The notes below the pieces were generated by a model. That model ran no database searches, had not been told where the DNA came from, and was given only the letters and a program-made list of their open reading frames with translations. A program made the translations under genes and the position numbers. From JANQQJ01 sp046290575 (GTDB lineage Bacteria > Pseudomonadota > Alphaproteobacteria > SMXS01), in contig JBKAGX010000001.1 in NCBI GenBank assembly GCA_046290575.1, positions 558,001 to 622,000 on the forward strand: DNA of 64,000 nucleotides, written 5' to 3'. Positions 35,117 to 43,912 of this stretch are shown in pieces (the first letter of the stretch is position 1; every line of letters starts with the position of its first letter).

Positions 35117-36235
35117 CTACTCGCGCCAAGCAAAAGCTCCAAAAAGGCCTGGAAAAATCCACCGGGCGGTCCGAACCACTCTCCGGTTTGGGGCACTCGT
35201 ATCTACATCAACGCAACCCTCTTCGTTTGGGCAATAGCAACGCATTCCAACATTGCAGGAGATAAAGCTCATGCCGTTCGGCACCTCTATCCTCATAATG
35301 GCGCCCTTTGTAGGCTGAAGAAAACTTAAATTGTAATCTTGCTCTTTCTTATAAATAGGGCTCGTCTCATCTATAGCAATGCGGCTGGAGCCATCTTCTA
35401 CGCAAATGCTGGAGATGAATTCTACCTCCAAATTCCCATTTTCGTATGCGACGCTGAAATCGTCGAACTCTAGAAATCCGTTTTTTCTCAATTCTTCCAC
35501 GTCGATCTTTTCTCTGTGGGACTGGAAGTCGAATATAATATTTCCGCCCTGCATAACTTTGTAGCCCCAATATGAAATGAACGTATCCAGATCTTCGTCA
35601 AGGACATCCACAGTAGAACCAGACAAATATGGATAAGTGGAGTCACTTCCGAATCCAGTAAGTTCATAAGATAAGCTCTCAGACCATACAAAGAACTTGG
35701 AGCTATCAAGCGCCGCGTATATCCCCCCTACATCCTCTGGCCTCCTGAGTGATATGTTGCTATCATAATTTTTTCTCCAAAAGCCCTTATGAATATCGTG
35801 AAAATCCCTGTACCATTCGGCGATAAAATTACCAAAGTCGCGACCGTTTTCGTCAGCTATTCCGTTGAACCATTTAAAATGTCTTGATATGAATTGTACA
35901 TGATCCTCCTGTTGGAAGTTTTTTGCAGTTATTGCCGCTCTATAATACTCTGGAGTCTTGACAAATATTTGGAAAAGTCTATTAAATATATATGAATAAG
36001 CTTGAATTAGCGGGTTAATTAGAGCTATAAACGCTCCACCTACGATGAAGAAAACGGTTGAGGCTGGGCCACATGCTTCGATGATTAGGTTGAAGAAGCA
36101 GTTTGGCGAAAGGGTTGTCAGCCCACATGAACTGACGTTTGCCAGAGTAAGATTTGAAACTGCACGCAATACGATCCCAACAAGTACGAGCCCAAGGCCG
36201 ATTCCAATACGCGAGGCGTCTCTGCGGTTTAACAT
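35117..36235 (-). CDS. AT-rich orphan protein with N-terminal membrane segments
   Basis: A 372-residue protein I do not recognise. There are two strong membrane spans (about residues 9-27 and 56-78), then about 290 soluble residues. The soluble part is rich in Asp, Glu, Tyr and Phe (GFLEFDDFSVAYENGNLEVE) and ends with a Cys cluster (SCNVGMRCYCPNEEGC). The ATG at 36235 has GGGGAGGGA upstream. Codon use and base composition are clearly more AT-rich than all neighbours, indicating recent acquisition. It is flanked by an AT-rich gap and an MFS gene, with no mobile-element genes adjacent. It could be a defence or surface protein, but nothing in the sequence proves either. Confidence 0.75.
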   Translation of the reverse strand: MLNRRDASRIGIGLGLVLVGIVLRAVSNLTLANVSSCGLTTLSPNCFFNLIIEACGPASTVFFIVGGAFIALINPLIQAYSYIFNRLFQIFVKTPEYYRAAITAKNFQQEDHVQFISRHFKWFNGIADENGRDFGNFIAEWYRDFHDIHKGFWRKNYDSNISLRRPEDVGGIYAALDSSKFFVWSESLSYELTGFGSDSTYPYLSGSTVDVLDEDLDTFISYWGYKVMQGGNIIFDFQSHREKIDVEELRKNGFLEFDDFSVAYENGNLEVEFISSICVEDGSSRIAIDETSPIYKKEQDYNLSFLQPTKGAIMRIEVPNGMSFISCNVGMRCYCPNEEGCVDVDTSAPNRRVVRTARWIFPGLFGAFAWRE

Positions 36236-36308
36236 TTATCCCTCCCCAAGCAATTGGTCATTTTAAACTGGGGGTTGAAAAGTTGCAGCGGAAATTTCGT
36301 GAGTCAAC

Positions 36309-37547
36309 TCATTCGCCCGCGCTTGGTGCAGGCCGTTTCAGCTTCGGCATCATCGCCATGCCAATGGCAGCCGGGATCAGGATGATCAGGAACACTTCAA
36401 GCGCCGGATCATAGCTGCCGGCGCTGTCGCGGACCCAGCCGGTTGCCATGGCACCGAATGAGCTGATGGTCAGGAAGGGCATCAGCAGCCCCATGATCTG
36501 GCCAAAGGCTTGGGGCCCAAACCGGTTGCCGACAATAGAGCCCAACAAGGGCAGGGAGCCGCCGCCCGCAACGCCCAGCAGCCCGCAGATCACCAGCATC
36601 ATGGTGTAGTCGGGTTCGGTCATCAAAAGCCCGGTCGCGAGCGCCATCAGGGCGGCTTCCACCCAGAACAGGTATCGGTTGTCGAACCGGTCGGCCGCGG
36701 CGCCAAACGCAGCCTTTCCGACGATCATCGTACCTGCGATGACAGACATCAGGAACGATGCGTGTTGTGCCGTGATCCCCAGATCGCCGGACAAGGGGCT
36801 CAAATTCTGCTGGATTGAACTGAACACGATGGAGACCGGCAGGAACGCGATCACCGTGATCCAGAACGCCCGCTCGGTCAGGGCACGCCGGGTGGTCCAG
36901 CGCTGTCCCGCAAAATGTGAGGAAAGAGCGCGGGAATGATCACTATCAGGTTCAGGCTCAACGCCCTTGTCTTCCGGCGAATTGCGGATGATCGTCCAGC
37001 TCAGCGGAATGATCGCCAGGGCGGCGATGGCCGCGAGCGCCAGGCACGCGTCCCGCCATCCCAATTCGGCGATCAACCATGTTGTCAGGGGCGGCATGAA
37101 AAAGCCGCCGAAAGATGTGCCGGTGGTCACCAGCCCGATGGCAAAGCCGCGCCGCCCTCTGAACCATTTGGCGGCCAGCGTTTGCCCGGAGATCGAGCCG
37201 GCCAGCACCAGCCCGCCGCCCATCAGCAGCGCATAGATGACGATGACCTGCCAAACGGCAGTCGTCAGTGAAAGCGCCACCAGCCCCAGCGCAAACAATG
37301 CGCCGCCGGTGCAGACCAGCGCGCGGATCGGCAACCGGTCCATGGCGCGCCCGGCGAAGGGGCCAAAGACGCCGATGGCAAGGGTGGAGACGGTGACGGC
37401 GATGAGGATGTCACCGCGACCCGCATCAAATTCGACCATCCATGAGTCAATAAAGAAGGTGAAAGAGTAGAGGCCGATGCCGAAGGTGATGCCCTGAAAG
37501 ATCAGCGCCACCGCGATCACATTCCAGCCGTAATACCAGCGCGGCAC
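36309..37547 (-). CDS. MFS transporter
   Basis: A 412-residue major facilitator with 12 predicted spans. Landmarks are an N-terminal YYGWNVIAVALIFQGITFG as in monocarboxylate-type (OFA/MCT) carriers, the loop 2-3 motif GPFAGRAMDRLPIR, and a central charged loop around SPEDKGVEPEPD. It would import an organic acid or related substrate with protons. The GTG at 37547 has AAGGGGAA upstream. It is followed by the AT-rich orphan on the same strand and separated from it. Confidence 0.92.
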   Translation of the reverse strand: MPRWYYGWNVIAVALIFQGITFGIGLYSFTFFIDSWMVEFDAGRGDILIAVTVSTLAIGVFGPFAGRAMDRLPIRALVCTGGALFALGLVALSLTTAVWQVIVIYALLMGGGLVLAGSISGQTLAAKWFRGRRGFAIGLVTTGTSFGGFFMPPLTTWLIAELGWRDACLALAAIAALAIIPLSWTIIRNSPEDKGVEPEPDSDHSRALSSHFAGQRWTTRRALTERAFWITVIAFLPVSIVFSSIQQNLSPLSGDLGITAQHASFLMSVIAGTMIVGKAAFGAAADRFDNRYLFWVEAALMALATGLLMTEPDYTMMLVICGLLGVAGGGSLPLLGSIVGNRFGPQAFGQIMGLLMPFLTISSFGAMATGWVRDSAGSYDPALEVFLIILIPAAIGMAMMPKLKRPAPSAGE

Positions 37548-37671
37548 TGATGTTCCCCTTAAAGTCAGCGGCCTAAGCTATGTGGCAGGAGGCGATCTGT
37601 CGAGCAACCTGCGGTCTCTCTAAAAATGTTCTATAAATGATAATATGATCAATTCAGGTAAATATTACCGT

Positions 37672-38256
37672 TTATCGGTCAAGCAGGAAGGGCGGGATCA
37701 CCGCCAGGATCGGGCTGGCCGAGGCAATTTCGACATTGAATTCGGGCGGACCATTGAAGTCGTCGATATGCGTCTGGCCGCCCTCGCGCACGGGCCAGCC
37801 CATCCGTTCCGTGCCATTCCCCCGCCTGATCATGCAGCGCTGCGCCCAGGCGTGCTCAGGCACCCCTTCGATGTCGGAATAGAAAAAGGCCAGATGGCCG
37901 CTCATGCGGACAATGCGGCTGCGTGGCTCCCAGCGTATGGCTGATAAGCGTTCGGGGTCAGGAACGATATAGGGTGCGCGGGTCTCGTAAGGTGTATTGG
38001 GCGTGAGCGGCAGCACCTCTGCATTTTCATTGATGATGCCGATGATGGGTACCATCACCGGTTCGCGGATGAGGTCGATCAGGTCGATGCCGACGGCCTG
38101 GCAATAGGCCTCCAGAGCGTCTAGGGTCATGCGCCGCTGCCCATTCTCCAAACGCTGAACCTGAGGAATGCTGACCTCCATCGCGCCTGCGATTTGTTTC
38201 AGGGTAAGGCCTTTTTGCTTGCGTGCCGCGCGAAGCTTTTCTGGTGATAAATGCAT
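37672..38256 (-). CDS. XRE family transcriptional regulator
   Basis: A 194-residue regulator with an N-terminal helix-turn-helix (KLRAARKQKGLTLKQIAGAM, VSIPQVQRLENGQRR, residues about 7-45). The C-terminal part is about 125 residues, beta-rich, and resembles a peptidase S24-like or sensor domain without a recognisable catalytic dyad. The ATG at 38256 is used. It is divergent from the TonB-dependent receptor, with a GAAAC-TG-GTTTC palindrome between them, so it probably regulates the receptor and itself. Confidence 0.9.
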   Translation of the reverse strand: MHLSPEKLRAARKQKGLTLKQIAGAMEVSIPQVQRLENGQRRMTLDALEAYCQAVGIDLIDLIREPVMVPIIGIINENAEVLPLTPNTPYETRAPYIVPDPERLSAIRWEPRSRIVRMSGHLAFFYSDIEGVPEHAWAQRCMIRRGNGTERMGWPVREGGQTHIDDFNGPPEFNVEIASASPILAVIPPFLLDR

Positions 38257-38301
38257 GATTTCTAGCCTTTGGTCAGGCTTCCTGACGTTTATTGCAGATC
38301 C

Positions 38302-38313
38302 GAAACTGGTTTC
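38302..38313. promoter_or_regulatory. Candidate XRE operator palindrome
   Basis: GAAAC-TG-GTTTC, a perfect inverted repeat with five-base arms, lies 46 bases upstream of the XRE start. A partial second copy, GGAAACTAAAACC, lies about 40 bases further. Position between divergent XRE and TonB-receptor genes supports an operator role. Confidence 0.5.
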
Positions 38314-38459
38314 CTTTTCGGTTATCGCTCATTTTTCCGGCTTTGGAAACTAAAACCGATAATTGATTAACCAAATCCGTTTACAGCGTCCATTCGGAGG
38401 CGTAACGGTAATCCTAACGGCTGCGCGATCAAAAAATGCAGCCAGGCTGGGAGAGAAAA

Positions 38460-41060
38460 ATGCGTCAATTCACGGGGACACCGAAGCAGGTTTTTGCTGC
38501 GTTCGGTATGTTCGTCATCACGATTACTGTGGCTAAAGGTCTGTCCGGGCCGGCTTATGCCCATATGACAGCCATTGACCCCGGCGTGCCGCCGGGGCAG
38601 GTGCAAAGCGGCAGCGTTACGCTGCCAGACGGGCGCCAGGCGCCGGTCATCACGCAAGCAGAGTGCGAGGCCCAGAAGCAGGGCGGTGAAAGCTGCCAGG
38701 GCGGCGCATTGTTCATCCGCACCGATGCGCCTCTATCCGCGGGCACAAGCGCTCAATACCAGCTCGTGGCGAATGGCCAGACGCTCAATGGATCGTTGGT
38801 CGTTGGCGCGGGGGGCGTGCTTGCTGCCGCAGCGGAAAACGCCGCGCGCACCGGACTCGAAACACTCTATTCCACGGCGCGTAAGCGTGAGGAACCGCTG
38901 CAGAGCACGCCGGTGTCCTCCACGGTCCTGTCTGGCCAGAACCTCCAGATGACCTACCACAATGATTTGAAGACGCTTGCGTTCCCGGCGCCGAATGTGA
39001 ACATCGCGTTCGTCAGCTCGTTTGCCAATGCTATTTCTGTTTCCATCCGGGGTGTCAGCACCAGCGACATCGACTCCACCATTGATCCACCGGTGGCGCT
39101 GTTTGTCGATGGCGTCTATCTGCCGCGCCCGGTCGCGACCAGTCTTGATCTGTTCGATGTTGAATCGATCGAAATCCTCCGCGGGCCGCAGGGTACGCTG
39201 TTTGGCCGCAACACGTCAGCCGGTGCGATCCAGGTCAGGACCAAGCGCCCGACTGACGAGTTCGGCATCACCGGTCGAATCCGCGCCGGCAAATTCGGCC
39301 GCATCGACATTGCGGCTGCAGTCAACGTGCCGATTATTGAAGGCAAGGTTGCCGCGCGTATCGCGGTCATGTCGCAGAACATGGACGGCTACTTCAGGAG
39401 CTCGATCGACGACAGCAAGCTGGGCGCGGAAGATGTGTTGTCCATTCGCCCGATCATCCAGTTCACGCCGAGCGACAGATTCGACCTGACGATCATTGGT
39501 GAATATCACCGCAACAAGGGTGAACCGATTCCGCAGGTCAACCAGTCGCCTCCGGCGCGGCTGTTGTGTGCGCTTCATGGGTTCTGCGGCACCGAGATTG
39601 GTGAAGGCGATGACTATGTGGTGCCCAGCAGCGCCATTCTCCCCGGCGGCTCGCGGGGCGCGCCTGCGATCGGTCTGATTGATGTCGAGACCTGGGGCAT
39701 CACCGTCGAAGCCAACTGGGATGTAGGACCGGGCACCATCACCTCGATCTCCAACTATCGCGAAATGGATGATCTGTTCCTCTATGATCCCGATGGCACG
39801 GTCTATCCGATGTTCTGGGTCGATCGCGACCAGCCTCATGAACAGGTGTCGTCTGAACTGCGGTTTGCATCGACCGCCTGGGATAGCTTCGATTTCGTCG
39901 CGGGGATCTATTACTTCCGTCAGAAATACGAACTGACACGGAATACCTTCCTTGCCATTCCCGCGCCGGAGCCGGTGACCCATCTGCTCAGCGTAACGAG
40001 TCAGGTCCATGACTCCTTCTCGATTTTCGGTGAGGGTAACATTCACATCACCGACAGGCTGACCTTGATCATCGGTGGACGCTGGACCACCGAGAAAAAG
40101 GATTTCCATCAGGAGGCCTTTGGTCCATTCCCGAATACCGGTCCGCAGTTCGACGACGAACGCAAGTGGAGCAATTTCGGTCCCAAGGCTGGCCTTGAGT
40201 ACCAGGTCACCGACGATGTGCTGAGTTACTTCACCTATCAGCGCGGCTTCAAGAGCGGCGGGTTCAACGGTCGTTGCGGCCAGACATCGTCCTGTACCAC
40301 GCCGTTCGATCCGGAAATCGTCGACGGTTTTGAACTGGGTCTAAAGGCTGAGTTCTTCGACCGCCGGGTCCGCACCAATTTGGCGCTGTTCTGGAACGAG
40401 TATAAGGACATCCAGCGGACAGTCATTGTGCCGCTACTCGGTGCTGCCAATCCGCAGGAGACGGTGACCCAGAACGCGGCATCGTCGACCATCCGCGGCA
40501 TCGAGTTGGAGGTCACCGCGCTACTCGTCGAAGGCCTGCAGCTTGACTTCTCCTTGGGGTATCTTGACGCCCAGTACAACGAGTTCTGTGCCGATGTGAA
40601 CGGTCCCGCCTTCTTCGACATGGCGCCGGCATCAGAGTGCGACGGCAGGGTTCTCCAAGTGAACAATCTGGATGATCCGGGCGGTGCCGCGTCCTATCTG
40701 GTTGATGAAGACCTGTCGGACTTCTCGGTCGCCCGCGCGCCTAAGGTCAACCTGATGTTCGGCCTGACCTATGAATTCCCGGTCGGCAATTCGGGCAATA
40801 TCCTGGTTAACGGCCGCGTCACCTATTCCAGCAAGCTGTTTACCGATGAGTCAGAGCGAAGCCAGCGGACGTCGGTAACACTGGTTGATGCCAGCATCAC
40901 CTATGAGGATTCCGATGGCCGTTATCGCCTCAGTTTCTTCGGTAAGAACCTGACGGGCGAGCTCTATGCGAACAGCCGGACGTTGGTGCCGCCGTTGTTT
41001 GATACGCGCGCGGTGAATTCGCCTCGCCGATGGGGTGTTGAAGTCGGCTTCGACCTTTAG
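38460..41060 (+). CDS. TonB-dependent receptor with N-terminal extension
   Basis: An 866-residue outer-membrane receptor for TonB-driven uptake. The signal peptide ends near GPAYA. The usual opening (TARKREEPLQSTPVSSTVLSGQ) appears only near residue 140. Then follow the plug (ISVSIRGVS, LFVDGVYLPRP, EILRGPQGTLFGRNTSAGAI) and the 22-strand barrel, ending in a Phe-aromatic strand (GVEVGFDL). The extra ~110 residues between the signal peptide and plug contain two Cys (ITQAECEAQKQGGESCQGG) and a small beta domain of unknown role; it is not a typical FecA signalling domain. The ATG at 38460 has GGGAGAG upstream. A terminator follows. Confidence 0.93.
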   Translation: MRQFTGTPKQVFAAFGMFVITITVAKGLSGPAYAHMTAIDPGVPPGQVQSGSVTLPDGRQAPVITQAECEAQKQGGESCQGGALFIRTDAPLSAGTSAQYQLVANGQTLNGSLVVGAGGVLAAAAENAARTGLETLYSTARKREEPLQSTPVSSTVLSGQNLQMTYHNDLKTLAFPAPNVNIAFVSSFANAISVSIRGVSTSDIDSTIDPPVALFVDGVYLPRPVATSLDLFDVESIEILRGPQGTLFGRNTSAGAIQVRTKRPTDEFGITGRIRAGKFGRIDIAAAVNVPIIEGKVAARIAVMSQNMDGYFRSSIDDSKLGAEDVLSIRPIIQFTPSDRFDLTIIGEYHRNKGEPIPQVNQSPPARLLCALHGFCGTEIGEGDDYVVPSSAILPGGSRGAPAIGLIDVETWGITVEANWDVGPGTITSISNYREMDDLFLYDPDGTVYPMFWVDRDQPHEQVSSELRFASTAWDSFDFVAGIYYFRQKYELTRNTFLAIPAPEPVTHLLSVTSQVHDSFSIFGEGNIHITDRLTLIIGGRWTTEKKDFHQEAFGPFPNTGPQFDDERKWSNFGPKAGLEYQVTDDVLSYFTYQRGFKSGGFNGRCGQTSSCTTPFDPEIVDGFELGLKAEFFDRRVRTNLALFWNEYKDIQRTVIVPLLGAANPQETVTQNAASSTIRGIELEVTALLVEGLQLDFSLGYLDAQYNEFCADVNGPAFFDMAPASECDGRVLQVNNLDDPGGAASYLVDEDLSDFSVARAPKVNLMFGLTYEFPVGNSGNILVNGRVTYSSKLFTDESERSQRTSVTLVDASITYEDSDGRYRLSFFGKNLTGELYANSRTLVPPLFDTRAVNSPRRWGVEVGFDL

Positions 41061-41099
41061 GTCTTGGCTGGTCAGTTGGGAACTCCTCCCCGAACTGAG

Positions 41100-41150
41100 C
41101 CGCCGGTGTCATGCTCCATAGGAGTCAAGGCACCGGCGGTGTATCTTTTT
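41100..41150 (+). terminator. Rho-independent terminator after TonB receptor gene
   Basis: A nine-base-pair stem, CCGCCGGTG (41100-41108) and CACCGGCGG (41131-41139), with a 22-base loop, followed by TGTATCTTTTT. It ends the receptor transcript upstream of the DUF3604 gene, so that gene needs its own promoter or read-through. Confidence 0.75.
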
Positions 41151-41169
41151 GCGTGAGGTCGAATTGAAA

Positions 41170-43032
41170 ATGGGGTTTTTGATGGTGGGACGAACAGGAG
41201 CAATTGTCGGGACGCTTCTTCTTGCGGGCTTTTCGTCGGGCGCGACATTGGCAGAGGAACAGTACTCCTCCCCGGTTGGTCAGGATTACCCCCTAAACGT
41301 CTACTGGGGCGATACGCATCTGCATACCCGTAACTCCGCTGATGCTTATTCGCTTGGCAATATGAATCTGACGCCTGCGGATGCTTATCGGTTTGCACAG
41401 GGCCAGGAGGTGATTGCGCATAATGGTATGAAGGTGAAGTTACGGCGTCCGCTGGATTTCCTCGTTGTGTCGGACCACGGCGAATATCTGGGTGGCTATT
41501 ATCGATTTAATGTTGCTGATCCGCTGGTCACTGATACGGCGGCTGGCAAGCAGTGGAGCGGCTATCTGGCGGCCGGCGATGCCGGCGCGTTGATCGGTGC
41601 CTTCACCGCCAGCATGCAGGACCCGGAAAACAACTACCCGTTTCCGGAAGAAACCCGCAAAGCGATTTGGCTGGATGTCGCGCAGACCTCTGACGACTAC
41701 AATGATCCTGGCCGTTTTACGGCGTTGACCGGCTATGAGTGGACGGTTGCCGTCAATGGCAACAACCTGCACCGCGTTATCATTTATAAGGATGGTGCCG
41801 ATAAGGTTGCTCAGATACCGCCCTTTACCGGGCAAGACAGTCTCGACCCGCAGGACCTCTGGAAAGCGCTGGCGCGCTATGAGGAAGAGACTGGTGGCGA
41901 AGTTTTGGCCATCGCCCACAATGGCAACATCTCCAACGGGATGATGTTCCCCTCGAAGACGGTCGATGGCCGGCCGCTTGACCGCGCCTATGCCGAGATG
42001 CGGTCCCGTTGGGAACCAATCTACGAAGTCACCCAGGTCAAGGGCGATGGTGAAGCGCACCCGACCTTGTCGCCGGACGATGAATTTGCCGATTTCGAAA
42101 ACTGGGACTGGGATAATATCGGCCGCAACCAGGCCAAAGAAGACTGGATGCTGAAGCATGAATATGCGCGCGGTGCGCTGAAGCTCGGTCTTCAATATGA
42201 AGCCCAGTTGGGTGTCAACCCGTTCAAGTTCGGCTTGATCGGCAGCACCGACGGTCACAACTCCATCTCGACCCCCGAAGAAGACAATTTCTTCGGCAAG
42301 TTCCCGGAATCCGAGCCAAGCCCCGCGCGCTTGCAGAACGCCATGGCAGGCGACCGGCTCTGGGCCAACTGGAAGATCGTTGCGTCCGGCTACGCGGCCG
42401 TCTGGGCGCGCGAAAACACCCGTGAGGCGTTGTTTGAAGCGATGAAGCGCCGGGAAGTCTACGCCACCACAGGGTCGCGAATTACAGTCCGGTTCTTCGG
42501 CGGTTTCGACTATCAAGACGGCGATGCGGAACGGCCCGCCTGGCTCGATACTGCCTATGGAAAGGGTGTGCCCATGGGTGGCGACTTGGCGGCAGCGCCC
42601 GCTGATAAGCCAGCGACCTTTATCGTCGCGGCGGCCAAGGACCCGGACGGCGCCAATCTGGACCGGGTACAGATCATCAAGGGCTGGCTCGATGCCGATG
42701 GGGCGCTGCAGGAAAAAGTGTACGACGTCGCCTGGTCGGGTGACCGGCAGCCGGACGCCGAAACCGGCAAGCTGCCTGCCGTGGGCTCCACCGTCGATGT
42801 CGCCGATGCCAGCTATACCAATGAGATCGGCGCAACCGGCTTCACGACAGTCTGGACCGATCCGGATTTCGACCCGGCTGAGCGGGCGTTCTACTACGCC
42901 AGGGTGCTCGAGATTCCCACGCCGCGCTGGACGGCCTATGACGCGAAGTTCTTCAATCTCGATCTGCCGGACGAAATTCCCATGGTGATCCAGGACCGCG
43001 CTTACACGTCACCGATCTGGTATACGCCGTAA
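41170..43032 (+). CDS. DUF3604 family secreted protein
   Basis: A 620-residue DUF3604 protein. A signal peptide (GAIVGTLLLAGFSSGATLA) precedes the mature start EEQYSSPV. The domain begins NVYWGDTHLHTRNSADAYS, with the His-x-His and later DFLVVSDHGEYLGGYY and IGSTDGHNSIS, which resemble a PHP-like metal site. These proteins are presumed phosphoesterases or hydrolases of the periplasm. The ATG at 41170 is preferred to a TTG at 41149. It sits between a TonB receptor and an SDR gene, a pairing that suggests processing of the receptor's ligand. Confidence 0.9.
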   Translation: MGFLMVGRTGAIVGTLLLAGFSSGATLAEEQYSSPVGQDYPLNVYWGDTHLHTRNSADAYSLGNMNLTPADAYRFAQGQEVIAHNGMKVKLRRPLDFLVVSDHGEYLGGYYRFNVADPLVTDTAAGKQWSGYLAAGDAGALIGAFTASMQDPENNYPFPEETRKAIWLDVAQTSDDYNDPGRFTALTGYEWTVAVNGNNLHRVIIYKDGADKVAQIPPFTGQDSLDPQDLWKALARYEEETGGEVLAIAHNGNISNGMMFPSKTVDGRPLDRAYAEMRSRWEPIYEVTQVKGDGEAHPTLSPDDEFADFENWDWDNIGRNQAKEDWMLKHEYARGALKLGLQYEAQLGVNPFKFGLIGSTDGHNSISTPEEDNFFGKFPESEPSPARLQNAMAGDRLWANWKIVASGYAAVWARENTREALFEAMKRREVYATTGSRITVRFFGGFDYQDGDAERPAWLDTAYGKGVPMGGDLAAAPADKPATFIVAAAKDPDGANLDRVQIIKGWLDADGALQEKVYDVAWSGDRQPDAETGKLPAVGSTVDVADASYTNEIGATGFTTVWTDPDFDPAERAFYYARVLEIPTPRWTAYDAKFFNLDLPDEIPMVIQDRAYTSPIWYTP

Positions 43033-43074
43033 CGCATGCGCTAAGCTCCCGGCTCACATTTCAGGGGGAACGCG

Positions 43075-43905
43075 ATGAGTAACCGGTTTGACGGCAAGAC
43101 CGTCTTGATCACAGGCGGCGCAAGTGGCATCGGTGCCGAGACTGCACGCTGTTTTGCAGCGGAAGGCGCCAATGTCATCATAGGCGACCTGCAAAAACAG
43201 GCCGGCATGGCGCTGGTCGAGGACCTTGGTGCGAATGCCCGGTTTATGGCTGTTGATGTTACGCATGAGGTACACATTTCGTCCGCCGTGGATTTCGCGG
43301 TCGCCGAATTCGGTGCGCTCGATGTGATGGTCAACAATGCCGGGATTGTCGGGGCCGTCGGTTCGATTATGGAGACCACGGAAAAAGAATATGATTTCAC
43401 CGCGGACATTCTGCTGAAAGGTGTTTTCTTCGGCATGAAACATGCCGCGCGCGTCATGGTGCCGCGGCGCAGCGGGTCCATTCTGTCGCTGTCCAGCGTG
43501 GCCGGCGTGACCGGTGGTCTGGGTCCCCATGTCTATGCGGCCGCCAAACATGCGGTAATCGGCCTGACGAAATCCGTCGCGTCAGAGATGTCGCAGCACA
43601 ATGTGCGTGTGAATGCCGTTGCCCCGGGCAGCATCGTCTCACCGATGACAGCCGATGTTGGCCATAACGATCCAAACGACCTGGAGGCGGCAGCCGAAGG
43701 CATCGGGGACCGGTCCCCCCTTGGTTTTGCCGGCATGCCGATCGATATAGCCGAAGGCTTGCTTTACCTGGCCAGCGATGCGGCGCGGTACGTCACGGGT
43801 CATACCCTCGTCATCGATGCCGGTATGACGACGGGCGCTGCACCATCGCGGCTGATTGCGCGTGAAAGTGGCCTGTTGCGGGAAGCCGGTGGCCGGGGCA
43901 CCTGA
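43075..43905 (+). CDS. SDR family oxidoreductase
   Basis: A 276-residue classical SDR. The cofactor motif is TGGASGIGAETARCFAAEG, NAG is in MVNNAGIVG, and the catalytic SLSSVAG plus YAAAK are intact. The C-terminal GHTLVIDAGMTTG is typical. It would oxidise or reduce a secondary alcohol or ketone with NAD(P). The ATG at 43075 has GGGGGAA upstream, 43 bases after the DUF3604 stop. It ends eight bases before the HupE-like gene, so both may be one transcript. Confidence 0.92.
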   Translation: MSNRFDGKTVLITGGASGIGAETARCFAAEGANVIIGDLQKQAGMALVEDLGANARFMAVDVTHEVHISSAVDFAVAEFGALDVMVNNAGIVGAVGSIMETTEKEYDFTADILLKGVFFGMKHAARVMVPRRSGSILSLSSVAGVTGGLGPHVYAAAKHAVIGLTKSVASEMSQHNVRVNAVAPGSIVSPMTADVGHNDPNDLEAAAEGIGDRSPLGFAGMPIDIAEGLLYLASDAARYVTGHTLVIDAGMTTGAAPSRLIARESGLLREAGGRGT

Positions 43906-43912
43906 TTATGCA

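Noticed and set aside
35117..36235. Orphan AT-rich gene as a phage or toxin component
   Set aside because: No partner antitoxin, integrase or phage gene is adjacent, and no known toxin motif is visible.
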